From Verrucomicrobiales bacterium (lineage in GTDB: Bacteria > Verrucomicrobiota > Verrucomicrobiia > Verrucomicrobiales > DEV007), in NCBI GenBank assembly GCA_002726915.1, contig PBSY01000076.1:1-62835 (forward strand): DNA of 62,835 nt, written 5' to 3'. Under the pieces are notes generated by a model. It was not told the origin of the DNA. It made no database searches and worked only from the letters and a program-made list of their open reading frames with translations. Position 1 is the first letter of the stretch, and each line of letters starts with the position of its first letter. Below, piece after piece: positions 9,216-17,050 of this stretch. Both the position numbers and the translations under genes were made by a program.

Positions 9216-10364
9216 TCAGGGGACCTCAAATTTGACGATTAGCTTTTCGTAGCCGGAACGGCGCTCGTAGTCCGCCTCTGTCTCGACATTTTCAATCGCT
9301 TCGATCAATGTCAGTTTTGGAGAAATATCACGGATTTTCTCAAGTAGGGTCCGAATAATGAGGCGGGCGTGGGGAGCTCCGAGGCAGGTGTGCGGACCAC
9401 TGCCGTAGGCAATGTGGGGATTTGGCTTTCGATCGAGTTTCACCTCAAACGGTTCGTCGAAAACGGTCTCGTCAAAATTGGCTGATGCCCAGCATAGCCC
9501 GACGCGCTGACCGGCTTTGACTGCGGTGCCATGAACATTTGTCGATACCGGGCAAACGCGGCCGATTTGAGTTAAAGGACTCACAACTCGAACGAACTCT
9601 TCAGCGGCCATGATGATGCTGCGAGGGTGTTCTCTCAGCTTCGCATAGGCGTTTGGATGTTCGGCGAAGTAGGCAATGATGAAGGAAAGAGTGTGAATAA
9701 CCGTATCGCGTCCGCCGGCAAAGGTGAGATTGGCGAAGCCTACTTTTTCTTCACGGCTCAGCGGCCGTTCCTCATAAGTCGCCTTTCCTAAAGCGGAGAA
9801 AAAGTCTTCTCCCGGGTTGGCCTCGGCCCGGTCGAATTGCTGGTTGATGTAGGTCTCGAGTATGTTGCCTCTCGTTTCTCCATCGTTGCCGTCATGAAAA
9901 ACATGAGTGCCCCAGCCGATCCAGAGTTTGGCCTCCGATTCTGGCATCTTTAAGAGGTAGGTCAGCGCCAGCGATTGGATGGGAAGAGAAAAATCGCGAA
10001 CGACTTCGACTTCACCAGTTTCGCAAGCCTTCTTGATCATGCCCTCGATCATAGTGGCGACGTTCTCTTTGAACTCGGGCGTGTTAGGAAGCTTGAAAAA
10101 CGGCTCTACGATCTTGCGATAAGCGGAGTGCTGAGGTGGATCGACTTCAATGGGAAGTTGACGCACGCGCCTTAGTTTCTCTTCAGAGGGGATAGGAACG
10201 CGAAATGGAGCATCAGAGCTGAAGGTTTGATAATCGCGAGTAGCCGCCCGGATGTTTTTGTGGCCGAGGATCATCGCGATTTTTTCTCCTTCAAACTGAG
10301 CCTTCAGGATAGGGCCATCGGCGCGGAACTTCTTGAAAGGATCGTGAGGGCAGGAAGTGCTCAT
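9216..10364 (-). CDS. Cytochrome P450
   Basis: A soluble bacterial P450 of about 382 residues if translation starts at the ATG at 10364 (MSTSCPHDPFKKF). The longer reading frame to 10583 would run into the divergent AraC gene and its upstream part has no P450 features. Diagnostic motifs are all present: I-helix FAGGRDT with the acid-alcohol pair, EFVR as the ExxR motif, and haem loop YGSGPHTCLGAPHARL with the axial cysteine. No ferredoxin or ferredoxin reductase gene is adjacent, so redox partners must come from elsewhere. The substrate is not predictable. It is divergent from an AraC-type gene, which is the likely regulator. The chosen start lacks a clear ribosome site, so the N-terminus is uncertain. 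Confidence 0.88.
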   Translation of the reverse strand: MSTSCPHDPFKKFRADGPILKAQFEGEKIAMILGHKNIRAATRDYQTFSSDAPFRVPIPSEEKLRRVRQLPIEVDPPQHSAYRKIVEPFFKLPNTPEFKENVATMIEGMIKKACETGEVEVVRDFSLPIQSLALTYLLKMPESEAKLWIGWGTHVFHDGNDGETRGNILETYINQQFDRAEANPGEDFFSALGKATYEERPLSREEKVGFANLTFAGGRDTVIHTLSFIIAYFAEHPNAYAKLREHPRSIIMAAEEFVRVVSPLTQIGRVCPVSTNVHGTAVKAGQRVGLCWASANFDETVFDEPFEVKLDRKPNPHIAYGSGPHTCLGAPHARLIIRTLLEKIRDISPKLTLIEAIENVETEADYERRSGYEKLIVKFEVP

Positions 10365-10470
10365 GGGGGAAGCGTGAAGATATCCTTCTGGTTGGTTGCT
10401 GCAAAATGGGCGAATCACCAGTTCTAATGGTATTTTCACATTATAAAGAGATTTGCGGCTTATTTTACGA

Positions 10471-10476
10471 TATAAT
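10471..10476 (+). promoter_or_regulatory. Possible -10 hexamer TATAAT close to the AraC start
   Basis: A perfect TATAAT ends 8 nt before the ATG of the AraC gene, within the 120-bp space between the divergent P450 and araC genes. If used, transcription would begin at or within a few bases of the start codon, giving an essentially leaderless mRNA. A -35 box at the right distance is not obvious. Confidence 0.3.
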
Positions 10477-10484
10477 AACGCTAA

Positions 10485-11345
10485 ATGAAGCCTACTCGTG
10501 AGACCATTCTGCCTGGTGCCGGTCGCTCGTTTGTCTGTCTCGATATCGACCAGTCCGAGTTTGACCGTCACTACCACCATCACCCTGAGTTTGAAATCAC
10601 ATGGATTCTGGAAAGTGAAGGGCAGCGTTTGATTGGGGACTCAGTTGAGGGATTTGGTCCGGGCGATCTTGTTTTGATTGGACGATGGGTGCCTCATCAG
10701 TATCGAAACTGGCAGCGAGGAAAAGCGCGGGCTCGAGTCATCCAGTTTCGGAGTGAAATGCTAGGGGATGATTTTCTGTCCCTACCTGAGATTTCAGATT
10801 TAGTTCCTTTCCTTGACGGAGCAACCCGTGGGTGGTCCTTTTCGATGCCTGTCAGGATGGAGGCCATTACTTTGATGCAGGGGATCTTTGAGCAGAAGAG
10901 GGCGACAGCGCGTCTTCTAGGATTGATTGAATTACTCTCCTTTTTGAGTGCTGATCGAAATCGCAAGCCTATCGCCAGCGTCGCGTATCAAGTGACGGCG
11001 AATCGACAAAAAGTTGAGCGATTACAGAGAGTGCTTAGCTTTCTTGAAGAGCATTGGAATGACACTGTCAAACTAGATGACGTTGCCCGAGTTGCCGCAC
11101 TTCATCCGCAATCACTGAGTCGATTCTTCGGACAGCACCTTGGCATGAGTTTTCAGGAATACCTCGTTCAGTTTCGCATCAGTCGAGCAGCGAGGTTGTT
11201 GATCGAGACGGATCGAACAGTTTCGGATATCGCGTTCTCCTGCGGTTTCAACAATCTATCGAATTTCAATGCGCAGTTTAAACGAATCAAAGGGCAGTCA
11301 CCCAGAGGGTTCCGAAAACAGGATTCAGTGTTGTTGTCAGGGTAG
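10485..11345 (+). CDS. AraC-family regulator with cupin sensor domain
   Basis: A 286-residue regulator. The N-terminal half is cupin-like, with a metal/sugar-binding pattern DRHYHHHPEFEITWI and the later GDLVLIGRWVPHQYRN. The C-terminal 100 residues hold two helix-turn-helix units of the AraC type (KLDDVARVAALHPQSLSRFF and VSDIAFSCGFNNLSNFNAQF). Such proteins usually bind a small sugar or aromatic effector and switch on neighbouring catabolic genes. It is divergent from the P450 gene across about 120 bp, so the P450 is its most likely target. Its last 9 bases overlap the 3' end of the convergent PAS-AraC gene. Confidence 0.9.
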   Translation: MKPTRETILPGAGRSFVCLDIDQSEFDRHYHHHPEFEITWILESEGQRLIGDSVEGFGPGDLVLIGRWVPHQYRNWQRGKARARVIQFRSEMLGDDFLSLPEISDLVPFLDGATRGWSFSMPVRMEAITLMQGIFEQKRATARLLGLIELLSFLSADRNRKPIASVAYQVTANRQKVERLQRVLSFLEEHWNDTVKLDDVARVAALHPQSLSRFFGQHLGMSFQEYLVQFRISRAARLLIETDRTVSDIAFSCGFNNLSNFNAQFKRIKGQSPRGFRKQDSVLLSG

Positions 11346-12086
11346 CCCTTTAAATTGCTTTCGGTAGGCGGATGGAGTCACGCCACGGAGGCGTTTGAAT
11401 TGATTAGAAAAGTGGGCTTGATCATAGAATCCGCACCCTAGGGCGATCGTGCCTAGGCTGTCGCGGGTTTCGACGAGGTCGCTGGCGGCATGTCTTATTC
11501 TGGTGCGCATGAGGTGTTCGAGGGCACTTGTCTTGAAGACCCTCTTGAAGACACGCTGGAAATGTCGTGGCGAGCATTGGGCAACTTCAGCCATTTTCTC
11601 GACGGTGAGTCGTTCGGCATAGTGTGTCTCTATATAAGACGCGACCGAGGTCATCTGTCGATGGTCTGAAGTAAGTTCTGTGGTGTTCCCCATTGGGCGC
11701 ATGATCCCGGCGATACCAATGGCTCTCTCGTCAACTGATCGAAGGCATATTTTTGACGAGTAGTACCAGTGGATGTCGCCGGTTTTTATATTTGGAACCC
11801 ACCACGGTTCATTGAGGACTGGTTGGCCGGTTTCCATCACCGTCATGTCCTCACTGCGATACGCATCCGCCAAATCCCGGTCGAAGAAATCGTAGTCAGT
11901 TGCGCCAAGAACCTCTTCACGAGCGACTCCAATCATCGCGAGTAGAGGATTATTAATTGCAGTGAAACGACCCTGCAGGTCCTTCGCAAAGAAGAATACC
12001 TCCGGCAAGGAATCGAACAATGGGGCAAGCTGGGAAGGATCTCCAATATCCGAAAAAAATTCTGTGTTCCATCGCTTGCCGGTCAT
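11337..12086 (-). CDS. AraC-family regulator with N-terminal PAS domain
   Basis: A 249-residue regulator. Residues about 20-125 form a PAS domain (SLPEVFFFAKDLQGRFTAIN, ATDYDFFDRDLADAYRSED), and residues about 145-247 the AraC double helix-turn-helix (MAEVAQCSPRHFQRVFKRVF and ALGCGFYDQAHFSNQFKRL). PAS-AraC pairs are frequent in Verrucomicrobiota and are thought to sense small molecules or redox state. It converges on the upstream AraC gene with a 9-bp overlap of coding ends. The target is unknown; the sugar isomerase and entericidin genes nearby are not obviously linked. Confidence 0.88.
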   Translation of the reverse strand: MTGKRWNTEFFSDIGDPSQLAPLFDSLPEVFFFAKDLQGRFTAINNPLLAMIGVAREEVLGATDYDFFDRDLADAYRSEDMTVMETGQPVLNEPWWVPNIKTGDIHWYYSSKICLRSVDERAIGIAGIMRPMGNTTELTSDHRQMTSVASYIETHYAERLTVEKMAEVAQCSPRHFQRVFKRVFKTSALEHLMRTRIRHAASDLVETRDSLGTIALGCGFYDQAHFSNQFKRLRGVTPSAYRKQFKGLP

Positions 12087-12323
12087 TAGGTAAAGATCGC
12101 TGTAACTATTGGCTGTGCAAGTTTGGAGCTTTTTGAACTGCTATTGCTGTTCGTCACTGAGCTCCACTATGGAAGGACGCGGCCGGAACCATAGGATCTG
12201 GAATTGATCAGGTTTTTGCCGATATCGACGCAATTGCTTTGCCGAGTTTCGGTCGTGGCCAGCGAAAGACGAGCCTATCTCAAAAAAAATTGAAAATTTT
12301 GGTTTGGATTCACGATGAAAATG

Positions 12324-12329
12324 TATAAT
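12324..12329 (+). promoter_or_regulatory. Possible -10 hexamer before entericidin-like gene
   Basis: A perfect TATAAT ends 7 nt before the ATG of the small lipoprotein gene, preceded by an A/T-rich stretch (12281-12305). It is the second case in the window of a -10-like box nearly abutting a start codon. No convincing -35 at 16-18 nt. Confidence 0.3.
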
Positions 12330-12336
12330 CCGGAAT

Positions 12337-12474
12337 ATGAAGTCGCTTTTAACTATCTTTGTTGTTGTCGCTCTCGTTTCGGTTTCGATCTTATCCTCTT
12401 CATGTTCGACGGCAGTTGGGCTGGGTAAGGATCTGCAATCTTTGGGGCAGACGCTCGAAAATGTCGCTCGCTAG
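12337..12474 (+). CDS. Entericidin A/B-like small lipoprotein
   Basis: A 45-residue protein, too short for most gene finders. It has a lysine near the N-terminus, a hydrophobic segment (LLTIFVVVALVSVSILS) and a lipobox-like SSSC. It then reads CSTAVGLGKDLQSLGQTLENVAR, which follows the entericidin EcnA/EcnB pattern (C-N/S-T-x-x-G-x-G-K/E-D-I/L-x-x-x-G-x-x-I/L-E). Entericidins are small membrane-associated lipoproteins linked to programmed lysis or envelope stress in proteobacteria. Homologues are common in other phyla with unknown roles. No paired antidote gene is adjacent. The family match is strong for so short a sequence; toxicity is not implied by sequence alone. Confidence 0.75.
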   Translation: MKSLLTIFVVVALVSVSILSSSCSTAVGLGKDLQSLGQTLENVAR

Positions 12475-12533
12475 CTTTGTGATGGTCGCCTCGGGGCTTG
12501 TGATTAATTTGAAGGTCGTGGCGGGAATGGCCG

Positions 12534-13358
12534 CTAGTGGTCTACTTCAAATCCAACCTCTTCGCAGATTGCCTGCATGCGTTCGATGCCAACTTTGGCT
12601 GTCTCCGCAGGGTCTTTCGCCCACCATTCAGCGTTGAAGAGCTCAAGGCTGAGCCATTTGTCGTAGCCTTTCTCTTTGAGAACGGTGAGTTCGGTTTTTA
12701 AATCGATGATGCCGTCGCCCACCATGACCCGATGACTGTCGTTTTGCTCTCCGCTGGGTAACTCTTGAGGCGCATCATTGATATGATAGTGACTGATCCG
12801 TTCCAGAGGAATGGACCGTATGTCCTCGAGTGTTGTTTTGTTATTCCAGTTATGGAAAGCGTCGAGAATTGTTACGCAGCCATCAGTGCCAGTTCGATCC
12901 AGCACAGTTACGGTATCTGGTAGATTGTTGAGGCTTTTAAAAAAGCTGATGTATTCCATCACAGCCTGAACCCCGGTTTCCCTGCCGATCTGTAGCAGGT
13001 CTCGATAACCTTCATGCAGCTGATCAAAGCCGGGTTGAGCTACCGGGGGTGTGCAGATCATTAAAGAGGCATTGAAGCGTGCGGCAAGTTCGAAGCGACG
13101 ACGGGCTTCTTCCATGGCGACCTTATAATCAAGCCCGCTAACGTCTCCCCAGCCGCGCACAGCAATGAAGGCTGGAACTTCAAGTCCGTGGTCTTCGAGG
13201 GCTAATTCCACATCGCGGACTTCACCGCCACGACCGATATACTCGTAGATTTCGACGGCCCAGAGCTCGATACCTTTGTAACCAGCTTCGCCAGTTACGC
13301 GAATCTTCTCCAACAAAGGGGTTGGCTTGATGGTCGAGGCGTTGAGCGAGAGGCGCAT
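12534..13358 (-). CDS. Sugar phosphate isomerase/epimerase-like TIM barrel protein
   Basis: A 274-residue protein of the xylose-isomerase-like TIM barrel superfamily (AP endonuclease 2/IolE/IolI type). It begins MRLSLNASTIKPTPLLEKI, followed by AGYKGIELWAVEIYEYIGRG. It carries the expected metal-ligand residues on barrel strands: E in VQAVMEYISF, D/H in VTILDAFHNWN, H in ISHYHINDAP, and E in WLSLELFNAEWW. The substrate is probably a sugar or inositol derivative; the exact reaction cannot be assigned. It lies 4 nt downstream of the propeller-type gene on the same strand, so the two likely work on the same carbohydrate. Confidence 0.85.
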   Translation of the reverse strand: MRLSLNASTIKPTPLLEKIRVTGEAGYKGIELWAVEIYEYIGRGGEVRDVELALEDHGLEVPAFIAVRGWGDVSGLDYKVAMEEARRRFELAARFNASLMICTPPVAQPGFDQLHEGYRDLLQIGRETGVQAVMEYISFFKSLNNLPDTVTVLDRTGTDGCVTILDAFHNWNNKTTLEDIRSIPLERISHYHINDAPQELPSGEQNDSHRVMVGDGIIDLKTELTVLKEKGYDKWLSLELFNAEWWAKDPAETAKVGIERMQAICEEVGFEVDH

Positions 13359-13362
13359 GGCG

Positions 13363-14472
13363 TCAGCCTAGAATTTCGTGCACGCGATTCATGGGTAAAA
13401 AGTGACCCACGAGCGGCTGGCAGAGATCCGGTTGGCTCTGCTGCCAGTTAGCGAAGATACCTTCATCAGTCACGAGCGTCGCAATATATCGGGAGCAACC
13501 TGTGCCGTATGGTGAAACGAAGAGAGGTGCCTCCGTGGAAATACTCTCAATTTGAGCCAAATCACGATCATCACCCACGGCGATTCCACCAATTTCTTCG
13601 CATGACCATCCGCGTGGTCGGGATACGGCAGTCGGGTTTTCATCGAGTTGTCGAAGGCTTTCACAACTGTCGTAGAAGTAAACGGAGAGATTGTGACTAT
13701 CAGCAAAAGCGCCCACTTTCGGGACGGCGAGCCTATCCGTGGCTCGGGCGGCAGCGATATCCCAGACCGGACCGCGTTGGAGGAGATTGTCGGTCACCTT
13801 CTCGTAGGTGTCGCAGCCCGCTTTGCGAAGTAGTAGGGCGGTGCCGCTGCTGGACCAGGTGAAAGGATGAGTACAATAACCAAGAGCTAAATCGCCGTTC
13901 GGCAGATCGAAGACCCATGGATCCTTGCAGTGAAGCCGACCGGGATCTCTAGAACCAAAGGGAATTATTTCCTCGATGTTTTCCGGGCTGAGATTCTCCA
14001 CCGTGTCGGCATGAATTCGATCAATGCTCCAGACCCCGGCTCCTGGCTTCTGGTAACCGGCAAGCTGTTCGGGATACTTGGCATCTTTCTCGGTCGAAAT
14101 GAACAGTTCGATGCCGTCTTCCATGAGGTGCAGGGCCACACCTTCGATGGAGACAATATCCAAGCCATTGTGAGCCAAGTCTGCTTTAGAAAAGGATTTG
14201 ATCTTTTTAAATTCGCTTTGGATGTCAGGGGCGCGGAAGATGGCTAATTCCAAACCACGAGCTCCAACTCCAACGCCCTTTCGAGAGTCACCGTAATTGC
14301 GATAGCGACCTGCAATGAGGATGGAGCCATCTCGATCTTTAATCACGTTTCCTCCCCCAAACCAAAAACCGGTGCTTCGGTCTTGTGGTTCCACTAAAAC
14401 GAGGGCGTTTTCCTGATTAATCAACTCGCTGGCTAGTTGGGTGAGCCTTTCCTTCTGGTCGTCAGTGAGCAT
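13363..14472 (-). CDS. Glycosidase/sialidase-like propeller protein of unknown specificity
   Basis: A 369-residue protein without a signal peptide. I see a repeated pattern of beta-rich blades with FWFGGGNVIKDRDGSILIAG near the N-terminus, HCKDPWVFDLPNGDLALGY in the middle and FVSPYGTGCSRYIATLVTD near the end. This resembles five-bladed propellers of the sialidase-like or GH43/GH130-like groups, but I cannot place it in one family. The charged stretches SRDPGRLHCKDP could carry catalytic acids. Being just upstream of a sugar isomerase (4-nt gap) and 30 nt after the DUF58 gene, it may be co-transcribed with both. Carbohydrate hydrolysis or phosphorolysis is inferred only. Confidence 0.55.
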   Translation of the reverse strand: MLTDDQKERLTQLASELINQENALVLVEPQDRSTGFWFGGGNVIKDRDGSILIAGRYRNYGDSRKGVGVGARGLELAIFRAPDIQSEFKKIKSFSKADLAHNGLDIVSIEGVALHLMEDGIELFISTEKDAKYPEQLAGYQKPGAGVWSIDRIHADTVENLSPENIEEIIPFGSRDPGRLHCKDPWVFDLPNGDLALGYCTHPFTWSSSGTALLLRKAGCDTYEKVTDNLLQRGPVWDIAAARATDRLAVPKVGAFADSHNLSVYFYDSCESLRQLDENPTAVSRPRGWSCEEIGGIAVGDDRDLAQIESISTEAPLFVSPYGTGCSRYIATLVTDEGIFANWQQSQPDLCQPLVGHFLPMNRVHEILG

Positions 14473-14502
14473 TTAATTTAGTTTGAGGTAGCGTCAGGCT
14501 GA

Positions 14503-15384
14503 TTAGCTGGTTCGCCGCGAGACGAAATCGAAAAGAACTCGTTCCAGCGGTTCATCGGTGGGCACTAATTGGTAATTCACTCCGTGTCGGCCGGCAAGAT
14601 TTATAACAGACTCGAGGTGGGCATTGAGCCGGTCAAGGTAGCTGGCTCTGGCGATATTGGGTTCAATAAAGAGATCTCGCCCCGTTTCGGTATCGCGATA
14701 GTGGGCGGCCTTTTCGAAATTAAAGTCCAGTTCCTGTCGATCCATGATCTGGAAAATCACGAGGTCGTGCCCGCCAGCAGCAAGGTAGCCGATTTGTTTC
14801 TCCAGTTCCTCGAGGGGGGCGAGCAGATCGGAAATCAAGATAATAAGGCTGCGCTTGCGAATTAGTTCGTGCAGTCCTTTCATCGCCGCCCCTAGGTCAG
14901 TACTTTTTCCGGCAGGCGCTTTCTCCAGTTGAAGCATGAGTCGCCGCAATTGTCCGGGGCGGTTTCGTGCCGGAACGTGCTGGTCAACTTTGCGGTCAAA
15001 AGTGGTTAAGCCGACGGCATCGTTCTGCCCCATGAGAAAGAAGGAAAGAGTGGCGGCGAGAGTGGCGGCATATTCCTGTTTGGTGTAGCCGTCAGAGCCA
15101 TAGGTCATGGACTGACTTCGATCGAGTAGGAAATGAGCGCGAAGATTGGTTTCGTCTTCGAATTTCTTGATAAAGGCCCGGTCACTCCGCGCCATCACCT
15201 TCCAATCAAGGAAGCGGGGGTCATCACCGCGAGAGTAGGGGCGATACTCGCTGAACTCGACGGAAAACCCGTGGAAGGGGGACCGGTGCAGCCCCTTCCA
15301 GAATCCTTCCATGATCATGCGGGCACGCAACTCCAATGACTTCACCCGCATGAGGGCGCCGGGATCGATGTAGTTGGCAGTCAT
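14503..15384 (-). CDS. DUF58 domain protein, MoxR partner
   Basis: A 293-residue soluble protein of the DUF58 family with a von Willebrand A-like fold. The hallmark YSRGDDPRFLDWKVMARSD is present, followed by FLLDRSQSM (MIDAS-like DxSxS), LIILISDLLAP, and a C-terminal YQLVPTDEPLERVLFDFVSRR. These proteins work with MoxR AAA+ ATPases in chaperone-like assembly or stress systems. It lies 49 bp downstream of the moxR gene. The usual further members of such operons (BatA/BatB-type VWA membrane proteins, transglutaminase) are missing here, so this is a reduced version. Confidence 0.9.
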   Translation of the reverse strand: MTANYIDPGALMRVKSLELRARMIMEGFWKGLHRSPFHGFSVEFSEYRPYSRGDDPRFLDWKVMARSDRAFIKKFEDETNLRAHFLLDRSQSMTYGSDGYTKQEYAATLAATLSFFLMGQNDAVGLTTFDRKVDQHVPARNRPGQLRRLMLQLEKAPAGKSTDLGAAMKGLHELIRKRSLIILISDLLAPLEELEKQIGYLAAGGHDLVIFQIMDRQELDFNFEKAAHYRDTETGRDLFIEPNIARASYLDRLNAHLESVINLAGRHGVNYQLVPTDEPLERVLFDFVSRRTS

Positions 15385-15433
15385 GAGGAGCTCTTTAGCC
15401 TATCGCAGGTTTGACGGGTAGCTGCGGGCGCGC

Positions 15434-16501
15434 TCAAACGCGCTCTGGCGTTAAATCAATGAGCTTATCGATGACTTGATCGATCGTGATACCCTCGGCT
15501 TCGGCGCGGTAGTTTGTGAGAATACGATGACGAAGAACTGGAGCCGCCATGGCTCGGATATCTTCATAGCCAACGTGAGTTCGACCATCGAGAAGTGCCT
15601 TTGTCTTGGCGCCAAGCACGAGGTTCTGGCCTGCGCGGGTCCCAGCACCCCAATTGATCCATTCGTTGATGTAGTCGCTTGTATCACTCTGGCCGGGGCG
15701 CGAGTTGGCAGCGATACGAACCGCATAGCGGATCACTTCCTCGGCAATAGGAACTCGTCGCACCACATCATGACATTTTTGGAGATCTTCTCCGCTGAAG
15801 ACCGACTGGACGGGTTCTCCACCGGTCCCCGTTGTTTGTGAGACCACAGCGACTTCCTCGTCTTCAGAAAGATAATCGATGACGATATTGAACATGAAGC
15901 GATCCAGTTGTGCTTCGGGAAGGGGGTAGGTTCCTTCCATCTCGATCGGGTTCTGCGTTGCCAGAACGAAAAAGGGTTTTTCGAGTTCCATTGTCTGGCC
16001 AGCCGCGGTCACTTGTTTTTCCTGCATTGCTTCCAAGAGGGCAGCCTGAGTTTTGGGAGGGGTTCGGTTGATCTCGTCAGCAAGAATCAGGTTGGCGAAG
16101 ACCGGACCGCGGTTAAAGACGAGCTCACGATGGCCCTCATTGGACTCTTCGAGGATTTCAGTGCCGGTGATATCCGACGGCATTAGGTCGGGAGTGAATT
16201 GAATTCGATTGAAGGAAAGGTCGAAAACCTTGGCAAGGGTGCTGACGAGAAGAGTTTTCGCGAGTCCAGGTGCCCCCGTAATCAGGCAGTGTCCACCGGA
16301 CAGAAGGGCAATGAGCATTTGGTCGACCACATCGTCTTGGCCGATAATGACTTTCCTGAGTTCTTTCCCGATTGTGGCACGGGCTTGGCCTAACTTCTCA
16401 ACCATTTCCTGCTCCAGATCTGCTGATTTCGAGGGTGGGGGCGCTTGAGTTTTGCTTTCGGATTCGGTCTTGGCGTCGTCGGAGGAGTGATCTTCGCTCA
16501 T
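15434..16501 (-). CDS. moxR: MoxR-type AAA+ ATPase
   Basis: A 355-residue AAA+ ATPase with an acidic, low-complexity N-terminus (residues 1-30). Motifs are Walker A GAPGLAKT, Walker B LILADEINRTPPK, sensor ATQNPIEMEGTYPLPEAQLD and the arginine-bearing LDRFMFN. I start at the ATG at 16501 (MSEDHSSDD); the longer frame adds 15 residues overlapping a candidate upstream peptide. MoxR ATPases act with VWA/DUF58 proteins to mature enzymes or respond to envelope stress, and the DUF58 partner follows directly. The ATG overlaps the TGA of a possible 29-codon reading frame, suggesting translational coupling. Confidence 0.93.
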   Translation of the reverse strand: MSEDHSSDDAKTESESKTQAPPPSKSADLEQEMVEKLGQARATIGKELRKVIIGQDDVVDQMLIALLSGGHCLITGAPGLAKTLLVSTLAKVFDLSFNRIQFTPDLMPSDITGTEILEESNEGHRELVFNRGPVFANLILADEINRTPPKTQAALLEAMQEKQVTAAGQTMELEKPFFVLATQNPIEMEGTYPLPEAQLDRFMFNIVIDYLSEDEEVAVVSQTTGTGGEPVQSVFSGEDLQKCHDVVRRVPIAEEVIRYAVRIAANSRPGQSDTSDYINEWINWGAGTRAGQNLVLGAKTKALLDGRTHVGYEDIRAMAAPVLRHRILTNYRAEAEGITIDQVIDKLIDLTPERV

Positions 16502-16587
16502 AGCTGGAGCGTGAATGTAGCTGGTCCCGCGCCTGCTGTGAACCAAATAATCAGAAGGACTAGTCCGGTTTTGCGTCCCGTTGTCAT
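16498..16587 (-). CDS. Possible 29-aa hydrophobic leader peptide before moxR
   Basis: A short frame from ATG at 16587 to TGA at 16498 encodes MTTGRKTGLVLLIIWFTAGAG plus a short tail. There is a positively charged start, then a hydrophobic run. AAGGA lies about 11 nt upstream, and the stop overlaps the moxR start as ATGA. The overlap, ribosome site and membrane-like composition favour real translation. It is too short to recognise, and could equally be chance. It may be a small membrane protein or a leader that couples translation of moxR. Confidence 0.35.
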   Translation of the reverse strand: MTTGRKTGLVLLIIWFTAGAGPATFTLQL

Positions 16588-16652
16588 GATATTAAATTTC
16601 CTTGAATCCAGCAGATCAGCAGGCTGCTGGCGAAAAAGGCAGGCAATTTCCG

Positions 16653-16680
16653 TTGCATTTCGCCGATTCCTGCGTAGGGT
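16653..16680 (+). promoter_or_regulatory. Candidate promoter for rpmI
   Basis: TTGCAT (16653-16658) and TAGGGT (16675-16680) are separated by 16 bp in the 102-bp space between the divergent moxR leader and rpmI. The -10-like box ends 9 nt before the rpmI ATG, so the transcript would have almost no leader. Both hexamers deviate from consensus, so this is tentative. Confidence 0.25.
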
Positions 16681-16689
16681 CGGCCCGCT

Positions 16690-16902
16690 ATGGCACGAGT
16701 TGCTGGAAAAGCTAAAACACGAAAAGGCGTCGCCAAAAGATTTAAGGTGACAGGAAGCGGACGCGTTCTTCGTCGGAAACAGGGCAAAAGGCACCTGAAT
16801 CGGCGGAAAAATGCGAAACGTATGCGTCGTTTGGGTCAAAGTACTCTGGCGGCAAAGTGTGACGAGAAGAACATAAAAGCTGATCTTCCGTTCTCCCATT
16901 GA
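16690..16902 (+). CDS. rpmI: 50S ribosomal protein L35 (bL35)
   Basis: A 70-residue basic protein with the family core KTRKGVAKRFKVTGSGRVLR and GKRHLNRRKNAKRMRRLG. It binds 23S rRNA in the large subunit. Length is typical (64-70 residues). It starts at the ATG at 16690; the first residues MARVAGKAK differ from the common MPKxKT start. In most bacteria rpmI follows infC, but here infC is absent and the gene upstream is the divergent moxR unit. rplT follows after 148 bp. Confidence 0.95.
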   Translation: MARVAGKAKTRKGVAKRFKVTGSGRVLRRKQGKRHLNRRKNAKRMRRLGQSTLAAKCDEKNIKADLPFSH

Positions 16903-16958
16903 TTTGAGAGACGTCTTACGCTAAGGATCGGCCTAATCGATCCACAACTGAGTTGACT

Positions 16959-16987
16959 GGTGGCGCGGCGTTAAGCCTACCGCCACC
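16959..16987 (+). promoter_or_regulatory. Hairpin in rpmI-rplT spacer, possible L20 control element
   Basis: A strong stem forms in the 148-nt spacer: GGTGGCG (16959-16965) pairs with CGCCACC (16981-16987). A nested GGC/GCC pair (16967-16969 with 16975-16977) encloses GTTAA. No T-run follows, so it is not a terminator. In several bacteria L20 represses its own operon by binding leader structures; a similar role here is only an inference. Confidence 0.35.
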
Positions 16988-17050
16988 TAAAGAGAGGGTG
17001 AGTCAGCCAGTTGCATTAAAAATAACAGCCCGATCAGAGGAAAATAGAAA

